Shown: in pieces, positions 7,524-15,446 of the stretch | How the letters are laid out: every line of letters starts with the position of its first letter | Numbering within the stretch: the stretch's first letter is position 1 | From: an uncultured Lachnospiraceae bacterium | Lineage (GTDB): Bacteria > Bacillota > Clostridia > Lachnospirales > Lachnospiraceae | Length of the DNA: 64,000 nt | NCBI GenBank assembly: GCA_910583615.1 | Contig: CAJTXP010000014.1 | Location: 1 to 64,000, forward strand | Reading direction: 5' to 3' | Made by a program: the position numbers and the translations under genes | Notes under the pieces: generated by a model | The model's database searches: none | Seen by the model: the letters and a program-made list of their open reading frames with translations, nothing else | Told to the model about the DNA's origin: nothing

Positions 7524-8209
7524 TTTACAATACCTGCCTTTCTGAGGGGCCAGCGGATGACCAGAACGATGCTGCGGATGCATATGGGAAAAATGGTTTT
7601 AAAGGTCCACAGGACCAGTAAAAAGGTAAGAATGCCGGCGGCAAGGAGTAAAAATCCGATTCCGCCTAATGTAATACCCACAGCTGGAGTAATAAACAGA
7701 TTATAAAATGCAGCCCCTGTCAGGACGACGCCCGCAATCGGAAGCGCGACAGCCAGAACTGCCGCAGCAATGACAATGCCGACGATGCCGATCAGTATGG
7801 CGGCCGGAATGGCGAGCAGGACCAGACACAGCGGTATGATGACGGGGAGCAGTAAAAAACACAGCAGTAAGATGGACAAAAGCTTCCATAGATTGGGAGG
7901 GTTCTGCCTCCGCTGTCCGGAAGACGTTTCTGCGGCGATATCCTGGTAATCGGCAGGAACGTCCTGACGGTCCTGGAACCGTGTGTCTTTATAGCCGCGT
8001 TCTGTATATTCTCCGTTCTCGGACATGCCTTCCCGAATGGTCTTTGCCACCTGGGAAGGACTGCCCAGTTCTCTGATGACCCGTGCTTCATTTTCCGGAC
8101 CGGCGTCATCAAAATAATCATTATAATACTGAAGGGCTTCCCTGCGCTCATTTTCCGGGATGTCCCACAGAAGGCGTTCCAGCCGGTTCATAAATTCAGT
8201 TCTGTTCAT
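7520..8209 (-). CDS. DUF1700-family membrane protein
   Basis: This 229-residue protein opens with the DUF1700/HAAS-type helical domain (MNRTEFMNRLERLLWDIPEN, EALQYYNDYFDDAG, and ELGSPSQVAKTIREG). An acidic linker and about four hydrophobic helices from residue 105 follow. GGGAGAAAG precedes the start at 8209. The gene overlaps the PadR gene by ATGA, and together they form the standard PadR-DUF1700-DUF4097 operon. The N-terminal domain probably transmits a signal to or from the PadR regulator; the exact job is not known. Confidence 0.85.
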   Translation of the reverse strand: MNRTEFMNRLERLLWDIPENERREALQYYNDYFDDAGPENEARVIRELGSPSQVAKTIREGMSENGEYTERGYKDTRFQDRQDVPADYQDIAAETSSGQRRQNPPNLWKLLSILLLCFLLLPVIIPLCLVLLAIPAAILIGIVGIVIAAAVLAVALPIAGVVLTGAAFYNLFITPAVGITLGGIGFLLLAAGILTFLLVLWTFKTIFPICIRSIVLVIRWPLRKAGIVK

Positions 8210-8529
8210 GGTTTCTTTCTCCCTGTAAAGATATTGGTGATCTTCGCTGCATAGATCTGCCATTCGGATACGTACAGACTCAGCTGTGCGGTTCCTGCGT
8301 CTGTAATCTTATAATATCTGCGGTTTCTTCCGCCGAATTCCATATCATATACTTCCAGACATCCGTCCTTCAGGAGCCGTCTCAGAACCGGATACAGTGT
8401 GGATTCCGAGATCTCGATGACCTGACGGACATCTTGGGTGATCTTATACCCATAGGTTCCCTCTGCGTCCATGGATACGACAGCCAGTACGATCGCGTCC
8501 AGGAGTGCAGCGCCTGTATTAAATACCAT
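8206..8529 (-). CDS. PadR-family transcriptional regulator
   Basis: A 107-residue winged-helix protein with the PadR signature GTYGYKITQDV, then SESTLYPVLRRLLKDGCLEV and GRNRRYYKITDAG. It heads the DUF1700/DUF4097/PspC operon and should repress it. An AT-rich dyad, ATATTATA-N5-TATAATAT, lies over the predicted -10 box upstream (8598-8618). This fits autorepression and release by an unknown ligand or cell-envelope signal. Confidence 0.9.
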   Translation of the reverse strand: MVFNTGAALLDAIVLAVVSMDAEGTYGYKITQDVRQVIEISESTLYPVLRRLLKDGCLEVYDMEFGGRNRRYYKITDAGTAQLSLYVSEWQIYAAKITNIFTGRKKP

Positions 8530-8597
8530 GCCGTTTCTCCTTGATCATAAATTGCGCGGTTTTTCTGCATTTGAAAATGATACTGTATAATTTTATA

Positions 8598-8629
8598 ATA
8601 TTATATATTGTATAATATAGGATTGTCAA
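8598..8629 (-). promoter_or_regulatory. PadR operon promoter with overlapping dyad
   Basis: On the minus strand TTGACA (8624-8629) and TATAAT (8600-8605) are 18 bases apart, near consensus. The inverted repeat ATATTATA (8598-8605) / TATAATAT (8611-8618) covers the -10 and spacer, where a PadR repressor would sit. Both elements are seen; binding is inferred. Confidence 0.65.
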
Positions 8630-8634
8630 CAGTA

Positions 8635-8651
8635 TTAAGGAAATCTTAAGA
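8635..8651 (+). promoter_or_regulatory. Candidate OmpR-type direct repeat
   Basis: TTAAGG and TTAAGA have starts 11 bp apart, the spacing typical of OmpR/PhoB-class response regulators. Similar motifs occur at 10014-10029 and 12939-12955, around the two-component system at 10772-12855. This is a candidate binding site only. Confidence 0.35.
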
Positions 8652-8673
8652 ATTATGATTTTTCATTTTTTTC

Positions 8674-8704
8674 TTGACTCTCACCCTGGTTCAGGGTTCA
8701 TATT
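8674..8704 (+). promoter_or_regulatory. MerR-type promoter with 19-bp spacer and dyad
   Basis: TTGACT (8674-8679) and CATATT (8699-8704) are separated by 19 bp. The spacer is filled by the inverted repeat ACCCTG-GTT-CAGGGT (8683-8697). An over-long spacer holding a dyad is the hallmark of promoters activated by MerR proteins through DNA distortion. It lies just upstream of the MerR gene at 8772. Confidence 0.75.
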
Positions 8705-8771
8705 AGAAGTAATCCCGGGAAAAACAGACCGGCGGAGAAAATGATCCGCCAAAGAGAGGAGTGCAGAGAAT

Positions 8772-9428
8772 ATGAGAATTGGAGAAGCTGCAAAAGAGAC
8801 AGGGCTTAGTGTAAGCAATATTCGCTTTTATGAAAAGAAGGGGCTTCTGCGTCCCCAACGAAAAGAAGAGAGCCGGTATCGAGAGTATGGCACGGAGGAT
8901 ATCCGGCGCTTAAAAGAAATCATGCTGCTTCGAAAGATGGGGCTTTCTGTGGAGAGCATCTATCTGATGTACGAAGGTCAGGCAGAACTTTCGGTCCTGC
9001 TTAAGCGTCAGGAGCAGGAACTGGCGGAGCAGATGGAGATGCTTTCCGGATCACTTAATCTGTGCAGGCGGATCCGTCAGGAAGGGGCATTGGAGGAGCT
9101 GGATGTAGACCGCTGGCTGAATTACGTTCATGAGGAAGAGGGAAAAGGACAGAAGTTTGCGGCAGTGGAAGAGCTTCTGGAGGATCTGGCGGAGTATTCC
9201 AGGATGGCTGCTTTTCGAGGAGATCCCTATGTGGGGAAATTTTTCCGTAAAAAATATGTGGCGGAGATTACAGCCCTGCTTCTTCTGCTTCTGCTTGTGT
9301 GGGCGGCTGCATCCCGGTTTCTGGAAGGGAGAGGCAGCCTTCCGTGGATCGGATTCTGGATCATCTATTTTACAGGAATCGGACTGGGCTTTTACTGGTT
9401 CCGGAAAAAAAGACGGGAGGAAGACTGA
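8772..9428 (+). CDS. MerR-family regulator with two C-terminal transmembrane helices
   Basis: The 218-residue product has a MerR winged helix (residues 1-70: MRIGEAAKETGLSVSNIRFY, EKKGLL, RYREYG) and a coiled-coil dimerisation helix (about 72-102). It then has two predicted membrane helices at about 162-180 and 190-209, ending in a basic cytoplasmic tail (RKKRREED). Classical MerR proteins are soluble, so this looks like a membrane-tethered one-component regulator. AGAGAGGAG precedes the ATG. It overlaps the YidC-like gene by one base (TGATG), so they are co-translated. The upstream promoter has the MerR-type 19-bp spacer, which suggests autoregulation. Confidence 0.85.
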   Translation: MRIGEAAKETGLSVSNIRFYEKKGLLRPQRKEESRYREYGTEDIRRLKEIMLLRKMGLSVESIYLMYEGQAELSVLLKRQEQELAEQMEMLSGSLNLCRRIRQEGALEELDVDRWLNYVHEEEGKGQKFAAVEELLEDLAEYSRMAAFRGDPYVGKFFRKKYVAEITALLLLLLLVWAAASRFLEGRGSLPWIGFWIIYFTGIGLGFYWFRKKRREED

Positions 9429-10009
9429 TGGAGCAGATCGTGAAGATATTTGGATCGCTTTTCGCATGGTTTTACTCCTGCACGGGGGATTATGGAATTG
9501 CCATTGTCTGTCTGACGGTACTGGTAAAACTCTGTCTTCTTCCATTATATGTTCGGCAGAGACGTGATGCAGAGACCCCGCGGTCAGGCGCAGGAAGCTG
9601 TCTTCTGCTGCTTTTGAGCCTTCCCCTGCTGACCGGGCTGTATCGGACCGTGCTTTCAGGCGCAGGCGGATCCGTGGGGAGCAGGCTCTGTCCATGGGCC
9701 GGTTCTCTTCTGACAAGGGATCCCTGGGGAATCCTGCCCGTACTGTCTGCAGTCGTGCAGCTTGTGCCCCAGACGTATCCATATCTGGTCTTTTTTAAAA
9801 GCCTGGAACTGCCGAAGGCCCCGAAAGGGATGATGCTGTCCTCTGCTCTGATGATCTTTCTGATCTGTTTTCCGCTTCCGGCGGCGGCAGGTATCTATTA
9901 TCTGACATCCGGGGTGTTTACTGCACTGGAGCAGGCGCTGCGAAACGGAATCCAGGTATACAGGCTTCGGACGGATCAGCAGCCGCCATCTTCAGAAAAT
10001 CTTTCATAA
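9428..10009 (+). CDS. YidC/Oxa1-like membrane protein, short
   Basis: This 193-residue membrane protein resembles the YidC/Oxa1 insertase core: YGIAIVCLTVLVKLCLLPLY early on, then hydrophobic segments near 50-70, 95-115 and 130-160. The order loosely matches the five-helix fold. The hydrophilic hairpin that follows the first helix in true YidC is short (VRQRRDAETPRSG), and no conserved groove Arg is obvious. It is smaller than housekeeping YidC (about 260 or more residues). Translational coupling to the membrane-tethered MerR suggests the two work together. Membership is a family-level impression. Confidence 0.55.
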   Translation: MEQIVKIFGSLFAWFYSCTGDYGIAIVCLTVLVKLCLLPLYVRQRRDAETPRSGAGSCLLLLLSLPLLTGLYRTVLSGAGGSVGSRLCPWAGSLLTRDPWGILPVLSAVVQLVPQTYPYLVFFKSLELPKAPKGMMLSSALMIFLICFPLPAAAGIYYLTSGVFTALEQALRNGIQVYRLRTDQQPPSSENLS

Positions 10010-10013
10010 AATA

Positions 10014-10045
10014 TAAAGAAAATCTTCATTTTCCTTTGTTATAGT
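10014..10045 (+). promoter_or_regulatory. Candidate response-regulator site and -10 box before vanZ-like gene
   Basis: TAAAGAAAATCTTCAT (10014-10029) matches the motif at 8635-8650 in 12 of 16 positions. TATAGT (10040-10045) could be the -10 box, with the motif in the -35 zone as for an activated promoter. This is inferred from similarity only. Confidence 0.3.
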
Positions 10046-10125
10046 CATGACAGTAAAGAACGGCCTGTCAGATGGAGAGATATTGACTGTCCGGCAGACC
10101 AGGATATATGACAAAGGAGAACGAA

Positions 10126-10746
10126 ATGTATTTATCAAGATTTTTGGGGATTGGAATGGACTGTCTGTCCAGCATGCTCATACTGGCTCCGGCCTCCCTG
10201 CTCATTTTAAAGCTGTCCGGAAGAAAGCTGAAAAGCCCGCACACGGTTCTGCTTCTTTTATACCTCTGCGTGCTGGCAGGCATCTATTCCGTGACCGGCC
10301 TTCCGGATATCCGCTACTGCAGCTTTGACTTTTCCTTTAATGTGATCCCCATGCTGGATCTCTTAAGCAGTCCTTCTCAGTATCTGCTCAACGTCCTGAT
10401 GTTCGTTCCGGTTGGATTTCTGCTGCCGCTTCTGTGGGATGGTTATCAGGACTGGAAGCAGGTACTGGGATTCTGCTGTTTTCTGACCATATTTATTGAA
10501 ATCGCACAGGTATTTACATTCCGTACGACGGATATTGACGACTTGATTACCAATCTTCTGGGCGCAGGGATCGGATATCTGCTGATCCGTCTGCCGGCAA
10601 AAAAGGGGAACTGGAATCTGCCTCCCGGCATCATGAATGACTATGAGGAGGGGCATGGGCAGTGGTCCTATCTGCTGCTGGTATTCCTTCAGCAGTTCTT
10701 TGTACAGCCGTACTGGTCCGCATTTTTCTGGGATACGCTTCTGTAA
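10126..10746 (+). CDS. VanZ-family membrane protein
   Basis: This 206-residue protein has about five hydrophobic helices and the VanZ core: FNVIPMLDLL, then LNVLMFVPVGFLLPLL, and the acidic-rich FRTTDIDDLITNLLGAGIGY. VanZ proteins are linked to teicoplanin and lipoglycopeptide resistance and to envelope homeostasis. The start at 10126 is preferred because AAAGGAG lies seven bases before it; an upstream ATG at 10108 has no such site. It converges with the histidine kinase gene and may belong to the same envelope-stress response. Confidence 0.85.
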   Translation: MYLSRFLGIGMDCLSSMLILAPASLLILKLSGRKLKSPHTVLLLLYLCVLAGIYSVTGLPDIRYCSFDFSFNVIPMLDLLSSPSQYLLNVLMFVPVGFLLPLLWDGYQDWKQVLGFCCFLTIFIEIAQVFTFRTTDIDDLITNLLGAGIGYLLIRLPAKKGNWNLPPGIMNDYEEGHGQWSYLLLVFLQQFFVQPYWSAFFWDTLL

Positions 10747-10771
10747 AAGAAGGAAATCTTTTAACTGCGGT

Positions 10772-12133
10772 TCACCCATGCCGGTTGTCTGTTCCAAGAA
10801 TGTGAATGGTACGGTTGTCTGAAAAGATCATGTTCCATCCATGTGCCTGAAAGATCTGATATACAATGCGAAGCCCCATGATATGCGGGGCTTTTTCTGT
10901 TTCCGGAAGTTCGTTCACCAGGGTTTTTATGACAGTATCCGGAATTCCGCAGCCGTCATCCGAAACCTGGAAACAGACTCCGTCTTTTTCCGGATAAGCG
11001 GTGACGGTAACCGTACATCCGTCCGGATTGTGCCGGATGCTGTTGTGGATCAGGTTGGAGAAGGCGCGTGCCAGCAGGGCCTGATCGCCGTTCAGCGTGA
11101 TCTGCTCCACGTCAGGATCTGTATACAGGTCGATCAGATGGCGTTCAGAGAGTCCCTGATTGTAAAAGTCGCTGACGACGGTCCGCAGAAGTCCGGCCGG
11201 ATGGATCTTTGACAGCCGCAGGGGCTGCATGTCGTATTCCAGCCGGGAAGTCAGGTTCAGGTCCTCAATCAGCCGTTTGATCTTCAGGCTCTGCATCTCC
11301 ATGACTTCTGCCAGATGCCGCTGTGCTTCGGACAGGGAAGCGTCTTCCTTCAGATCGGCCGCATATCCCATGATGAGAGAAAGCGGAGTCCGGATGTCGT
11401 GTGAAACGCCGTTGATCCAGGAAATCCGCGCCTCTTCCCGTTTGGCCAGACGTTCCCGCTGCCGGGTCAGGATGTCCGAGGTTCGGTTTAACTGTCCGGC
11501 AAGAAGTTCCGTCATTCCCTTCTCCGGCAGACGGATTGTTTTTTCTTCCGACAGTTGTTCCAGACCAACGGCGAGAACCCGGAGGGAACGGTAGAAACGC
11601 AGGCCGAACAGGATTACCATGAAGAAGACAAGAAACAGATTGAAAAAAAGAGTAACTGGAATCATCCATGCGATATAGCGGATCGCTTCGGCACGCTCTT
11701 TGACGTTGTATTTCCAGATGCTGCCCCGCGGCTGTGCAAGGACCAGAAGCCCCTGATCCGTAACCCATTCTGTGACCGGATAGTCGTCCAGATACCATCT
11801 GCTGAAAGAAGCGGTCTCGCTGACCGTATAGGAGTGGTTCAGACCGGCGGGAAGGTTCCAGTTCCACAGGACGGTTCCGTCATCCGAAAGAAGCATGGCC
11901 CATACATAACCGGCTTTCAGGTATTCGTATCCCTGCCCGCTGAGAGTGATGTTTCCATTTGAGGTTTCCAGTTCATCGGATATCCTGCGGATATCCGATG
12001 TGGAATGATTGGTTGAACGGATCAGACGGAATCCGCACATGACATAGAGAAACATGTTTAAAAACAACGTGATCAAAAGCATCAGCACGGCGCACAACAG
12101 ATACCGCGCAAGTATTCTGGACAGGCTTTTCAT
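10772..12133 (-). CDS. Sensor histidine kinase
   Basis: This 453-residue kinase has an N-terminal transmembrane helix (about 10-32), an extracytoplasmic domain (about 35-155), a second helix (about 160-182), a HAMP-like linker, a HisKA domain with the H-box GVSHDIRTPLSL (His near 245) and an HATPase domain (SNLIHNSIRHNP, SDDGCGIPD). It overlaps the response regulator gene by four bases. It is divergent from the ABC exporter at 13035 and so probably senses the peptide antibiotic or envelope damage that the exporter relieves. The G2 loop (HIMGLRIVYQIFQAH) is intact. Confidence 0.9.
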   Translation of the reverse strand: MKSLSRILARYLLCAVLMLLITLFLNMFLYVMCGFRLIRSTNHSTSDIRRISDELETSNGNITLSGQGYEYLKAGYVWAMLLSDDGTVLWNWNLPAGLNHSYTVSETASFSRWYLDDYPVTEWVTDQGLLVLAQPRGSIWKYNVKERAEAIRYIAWMIPVTLFFNLFLVFFMVILFGLRFYRSLRVLAVGLEQLSEEKTIRLPEKGMTELLAGQLNRTSDILTRQRERLAKREEARISWINGVSHDIRTPLSLIMGYAADLKEDASLSEAQRHLAEVMEMQSLKIKRLIEDLNLTSRLEYDMQPLRLSKIHPAGLLRTVVSDFYNQGLSERHLIDLYTDPDVEQITLNGDQALLARAFSNLIHNSIRHNPDGCTVTVTAYPEKDGVCFQVSDDGCGIPDTVIKTLVNELPETEKAPHIMGLRIVYQIFQAHGWNMIFSDNRTIHILGTDNRHG

Positions 12134-12855
12134 GACAGTGCAGGTTTCTCCTTTATCAGTTTATATCCCAGTCCCCGCACAGTCAAAAGCCAGACCGGCG
12201 CGGAAGGGTTTTCTTCGATCTTTTCCCGCAGCCTTCGGATGTGGACCATAAGCGTATTCTCATAACCGTAATAATTCTCTCCCCAGACCGCATCGGAGAG
12301 AGCGTCAAAGGTAACGATATTTCCACGGTTTTCCTTCAGTTTTTTTAAAAGAGCAAGCTCTTTGGCCGTCAGTGAGGACTCCCCGTCCGGCGTGCGGACC
12401 ACGCCGCTCTTAAGATGCACGGTTCGTTTTCCCAGAACCAGGACGTCATCTTCCTGTTTTCCCCGAAAAGAGGAAAAATAAGTCCGTTTTAAGACGGCAG
12501 TCAGGCGCAGGATCAGTTCGTCCGGAAGGAAAGGCTTGGTAATATAGTCGTCCGCACCCAGACCAAGTCCCAGAAGTCTGTCATTGTCTTCGTCCTTTGC
12601 AGAAAGAAACAGGACAGGAGCATCCGAAGTGAGCCGGAAATCGCGCATCAGAGAGAAGCCGTCCCCGTCCGGCAGCATAATATCGAGAATCACCATCTGC
12701 GGCGCATATTCGTCAAAGGAGCTGCGGGCGCTCCTGCAGTCGGATGCCGTTCTTACATTTCGAAAGCCCCGGCGCGCCAGAATGCTTTTGAGCATTTCCA
12801 GAATATCCGGCTGATCATCCACCAGCAGGATCCTGGCTTCATAGATATGTTCCAT
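12130..12855 (-). CDS. OmpR-family response regulator
   Basis: This 241-residue regulator has a receiver domain with the acidic pocket (LLVDDQPD), the phospho-acceptor Asp in VILDIMLPDGDG, the switch residues FLSAKD and the Lys in YITKPF. It is followed by an OmpR/PhoB winged helix (about 135-235; LTAKELALLKKL, VHIRRLREKIEENP, GLGYKL). It precedes and overlaps its kinase gene. Direct repeats with 11-bp periodicity (12939-12955) in the divergent region toward the ABC exporter are a plausible target. Confidence 0.92.
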   Translation of the reverse strand: MEHIYEARILLVDDQPDILEMLKSILARRGFRNVRTASDCRSARSSFDEYAPQMVILDIMLPDGDGFSLMRDFRLTSDAPVLFLSAKDEDNDRLLGLGLGADDYITKPFLPDELILRLTAVLKRTYFSSFRGKQEDDVLVLGKRTVHLKSGVVRTPDGESSLTAKELALLKKLKENRGNIVTFDALSDAVWGENYYGYENTLMVHIRRLREKIEENPSAPVWLLTVRGLGYKLIKEKPALS

Positions 12856-12938
12856 GGGATCAATCCCCCTTCGCCTTTTTCGCTTTTCTTTCTGATTATA
12901 AATCGTTTTTACCGGTATTTCACCTGATTATGCAAAAT

Positions 12939-12955
12939 TTAAGGAAAATGTAAGG
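12939..12955 (+). promoter_or_regulatory. Candidate response-regulator direct repeat before the ABC exporter
   Basis: TTAAGG (12939-12944) and GTAAGG (12950-12955) have starts 11 bp apart and lie between the divergent regulator and exporter genes. The spacing suits an OmpR-class dimer. A binding role is inferred. Confidence 0.4.
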
Positions 12956-13034
12956 CGGACTTCAGGGAGGAGTAAGCAGGGAATGATATGGTATGGCAGT
13001 CAGGAAATTTCAGAGAAAGGAAAAAGGCATAAAT

Positions 13035-13949
13035 ATGAAGTACATGATTGAAACAAATGCGCTCAGTAAAAAATACGGTGAAAAATATTCTGTGAAGAAT
13101 CTGAACCTGAAGGTGCGCCCCGGATGCGTATACGGCTTTCTGGGGCCGAACGGAGCCGGGAAGTCCACGACGATGAAGATGCTCCTTGGACTGGTAAAGC
13201 CTGCGTCCGGAGAGATTCAGATGTTCGGGAGTGAGATTCATGACCGGAACCGCATGGAGGTTTTGAAGCGTACGGGTTCTCTGATCGAGGCGCCGTCCTA
13301 CTACGGGCACTTAAGCGGCAGGGAGAATCTGGAGATCGTACAGACCCTGAAGCAGGCTTCCCGGGAGGAAATTGACGAAGTGCTCCGTATCGTACGGCTG
13401 GAAGGGCAGCAGAAGAAAAAAGTACGGGAGTATTCTCTTGGTATGAAGCAGCGTCTGGGACTTGCGGCGGCGCTTCTTGGAAGGCCGAAGCTTCTTCTTC
13501 TCGACGAGCCGACCAACGGTCTGGATCCGGCGGGAATCCAGGAGATGCGGGAATTGATCTCAGATCTTCCAAAACACTATGGGATGACCGTCATGGTGTC
13601 CAGCCACCTGCTCAGCGAAATCGATCAGATGGCGACGGATGTGGGAATTATCGATAAAGGGAAGATGATCTATCAGGGAAGCCTTCAGAAGCTGCATGAC
13701 AGGGCGAAGGGCAGCATTCGCATCCAGGTGCTGAATCAGGCGGCGGCGCTGCGGATTCTGGAGGAACATCACGAACCCTGCACGCTGGAGGACGGAGCGC
13801 TGATCTTCACAGAACGGGAAGCAGTCAGGACTGCGGAACTGGTATCTCTGCTGGCGGGGAACGGGGCGCAGGTCACAGGAGTGTCAGAGCAGCAGAAGAG
13901 TCTGGAGGACATTTTCCTTGCACTGACCGGAAAGCAGGTGAGTCTGTAA
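13035..13949 (+). CDS. ABC transporter ATP-binding protein, lantibiotic-immunity (BcrA/LanF) type
   Basis: This 304-residue ATPase has Walker A (GPNGAGKST, about residue 38), the Q-loop region, the ABC signature YSLGMKQRLG and Walker B LLLLDEPTNGLDP, with a C-terminal extension typical of BcrA/LanF proteins. GGAAAAAGG precedes the start at 13035. It is the first gene of a three-gene exporter with permeases at 13949 and 14714. Such LanFEG/Bcr exporters remove lantibiotics or bacitracin-type peptides from the membrane. The divergent two-component system is the likely controller. Confidence 0.92.
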   Translation: MKYMIETNALSKKYGEKYSVKNLNLKVRPGCVYGFLGPNGAGKSTTMKMLLGLVKPASGEIQMFGSEIHDRNRMEVLKRTGSLIEAPSYYGHLSGRENLEIVQTLKQASREEIDEVLRIVRLEGQQKKKVREYSLGMKQRLGLAAALLGRPKLLLLDEPTNGLDPAGIQEMRELISDLPKHYGMTVMVSSHLLSEIDQMATDVGIIDKGKMIYQGSLQKLHDRAKGSIRIQVLNQAAALRILEEHHEPCTLEDGALIFTEREAVRTAELVSLLAGNGAQVTGVSEQQKSLEDIFLALTGKQVSL

Positions 13950-14707
13950 TGTGGAGAGAATGGAAGACCGAATGGATGAAGGTGAGATACCGGAGGATCG
14001 GGCTGATCGTACTGGCGTTTCTGGGGCTGATCGTACTGTGGATTACATGGATCCTTTCCGGAAATGATATGGAACAGCTGCAGGATGGGTATGAGATGCT
14101 TTTTATGAATCTGCCGCTTATCGATACGATCCTGCTGCCGACCATGATCGCCATGCTGGGCAGCCGGCTCTGCGACACTGAAGTCAAGGGGGATACGCTG
14201 AAGCTTCTGTGCACGATGGAAAGGAAAGGGCGGCTGTTTGACATGAAGCTTCTGACAGGGGCGTTTTATCTGGCCGTCTTTGTGCTCCTGCAGACGGTGC
14301 AGATCTTTCTGACCGGCAGGCTGTATGGATTTCCGGGGACGGCAAAGCCGGTCTGGTACGTATATTTTGTGCTGCAGATCTATACGGTCAGTATGCTGAT
14401 CCTTCTGCTTCAGGTGGTGCTGTCCTTCTTTTTTGAAAATCAGATCCTGCCGCTGGCAGCAGGACTGTTCGGCTCGTTTGTGGGGCTGTTTTCCTGGTTT
14501 TTCCCAAACGGAAACCCGTTCAAGCTTCTGTTTTTGTGGGCGTATTACTCAGAACTTGGTTTTATAGGGCAGGACTGGGATGCGGTAACAAGGATCAGCG
14601 CTTTTTATGACGTGCCGTTTCCGTTTCCCATGCTGTGTTTTGCCCTGGCGCTTCTGCTTATTGGGTATCTGGCGGGAAAACGGCTGTTTTTAAGAAAGGA
14701 GGTTTGA
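13949..14707 (+). CDS. ABC-2 permease, lantibiotic-immunity type, first subunit
   Basis: This 252-residue permease has six predicted membrane helices and starts on the last base of the ATPase stop. It resembles the LanE/MutE-type subunit: a short cytoplasmic lead (MWREWKTEWMKVRYRRIG), a first helix at about 18-38, and the cytoplasmic segment GSRLCDTEVKGDTLKLLCTM. It should form the membrane channel with the protein encoded at 14714. The tight operon and the paired non-identical permeases are the basis for the call. Confidence 0.8.
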   Translation: MWREWKTEWMKVRYRRIGLIVLAFLGLIVLWITWILSGNDMEQLQDGYEMLFMNLPLIDTILLPTMIAMLGSRLCDTEVKGDTLKLLCTMERKGRLFDMKLLTGAFYLAVFVLLQTVQIFLTGRLYGFPGTAKPVWYVYFVLQIYTVSMLILLLQVVLSFFFENQILPLAAGLFGSFVGLFSWFFPNGNPFKLLFLWAYYSELGFIGQDWDAVTRISAFYDVPFPFPMLCFALALLLIGYLAGKRLFLRKEV

Positions 14708-14713
14708 TACGGG

Positions 14714-15445
14714 ATGCTTCTGACCTGTGTAAAAATGGAACATAAAAAATTAAGACATTCAAATCTGTGGCTCGTATTTCTGGTCATCCCCCTGATCCCT
14801 ACGGTCATGGGAACCGGCAATTACCTTCAGAATCTGGGGGTGCTGAAATCGGAATGGTATTCGCTCTGGACGCAGTGCTCCCTGTTTTATTCGAATTTTT
14901 TCTATGGGCCGCTGATCGGCCTGTACTGCGCCTACATCTGGCGGGTGGAGCACCTGAACCATAACTGGAACCAGCTTATGACCATGCCGGTACCTGTGTG
15001 GGCAGTGTTTCTCGGAAAGCTTTTCCTGGCTCTGGAGTGCACCGTATTCCTGCAGTTCTGGGTATGGGCGCTGTTCCTTGGGGCGGGCAGGTTCGCAGGG
15101 CTTGACGGCATGCCGCCTTTCGAAATCCTCGTCTGGCTTCTTCGGGGAAGCATCGGCGGTATGGGAATCGCGGCGCTGCAGCTTCTGCTTGCCATGGTTA
15201 TCCGAAGCTTTGCAGTTCCCATTGCGCTGGCGCTTCTGGGAAGTATTGTGGGTTTTCTGCTCAGCAACGGAGGCTTCGGACTGTTCTGGCCCTATTCTCT
15301 GATGCTGATGGGGATGAACGCAAATAAAGATACAAATATGCTTGGAAATATCCTGGGATTCTGCATCAGTGCGGCTGTATTTCTTCTGGTGTTCACGGCG
15401 GCAGGTATCCGGTATCTGCAGAAAACGGATATCACAGCGTCATGA
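14714..15445 (+). CDS. ABC-2 permease, lantibiotic-immunity type, second subunit
   Basis: This 243-residue permease with six hydrophobic helices starts seven bases after the previous gene. It is the LanG/MutG-like partner: KMEHKKLRHSNLW at the N-terminus, then the conserved WRVEHLNHNWNQLMTMPVPVW loop. With the ATPase at 13035 and the permease at 13949 it completes the exporter. It ends two bases before the converging lipoprotein gene. Confidence 0.82.
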   Translation: MLLTCVKMEHKKLRHSNLWLVFLVIPLIPTVMGTGNYLQNLGVLKSEWYSLWTQCSLFYSNFFYGPLIGLYCAYIWRVEHLNHNWNQLMTMPVPVWAVFLGKLFLALECTVFLQFWVWALFLGAGRFAGLDGMPPFEILVWLLRGSIGGMGIAALQLLLAMVIRSFAVPIALALLGSIVGFLLSNGGFGLFWPYSLMLMGMNANKDTNMLGNILGFCISAAVFLLVFTAAGIRYLQKTDITAS

Positions 15446-15446
15446 T

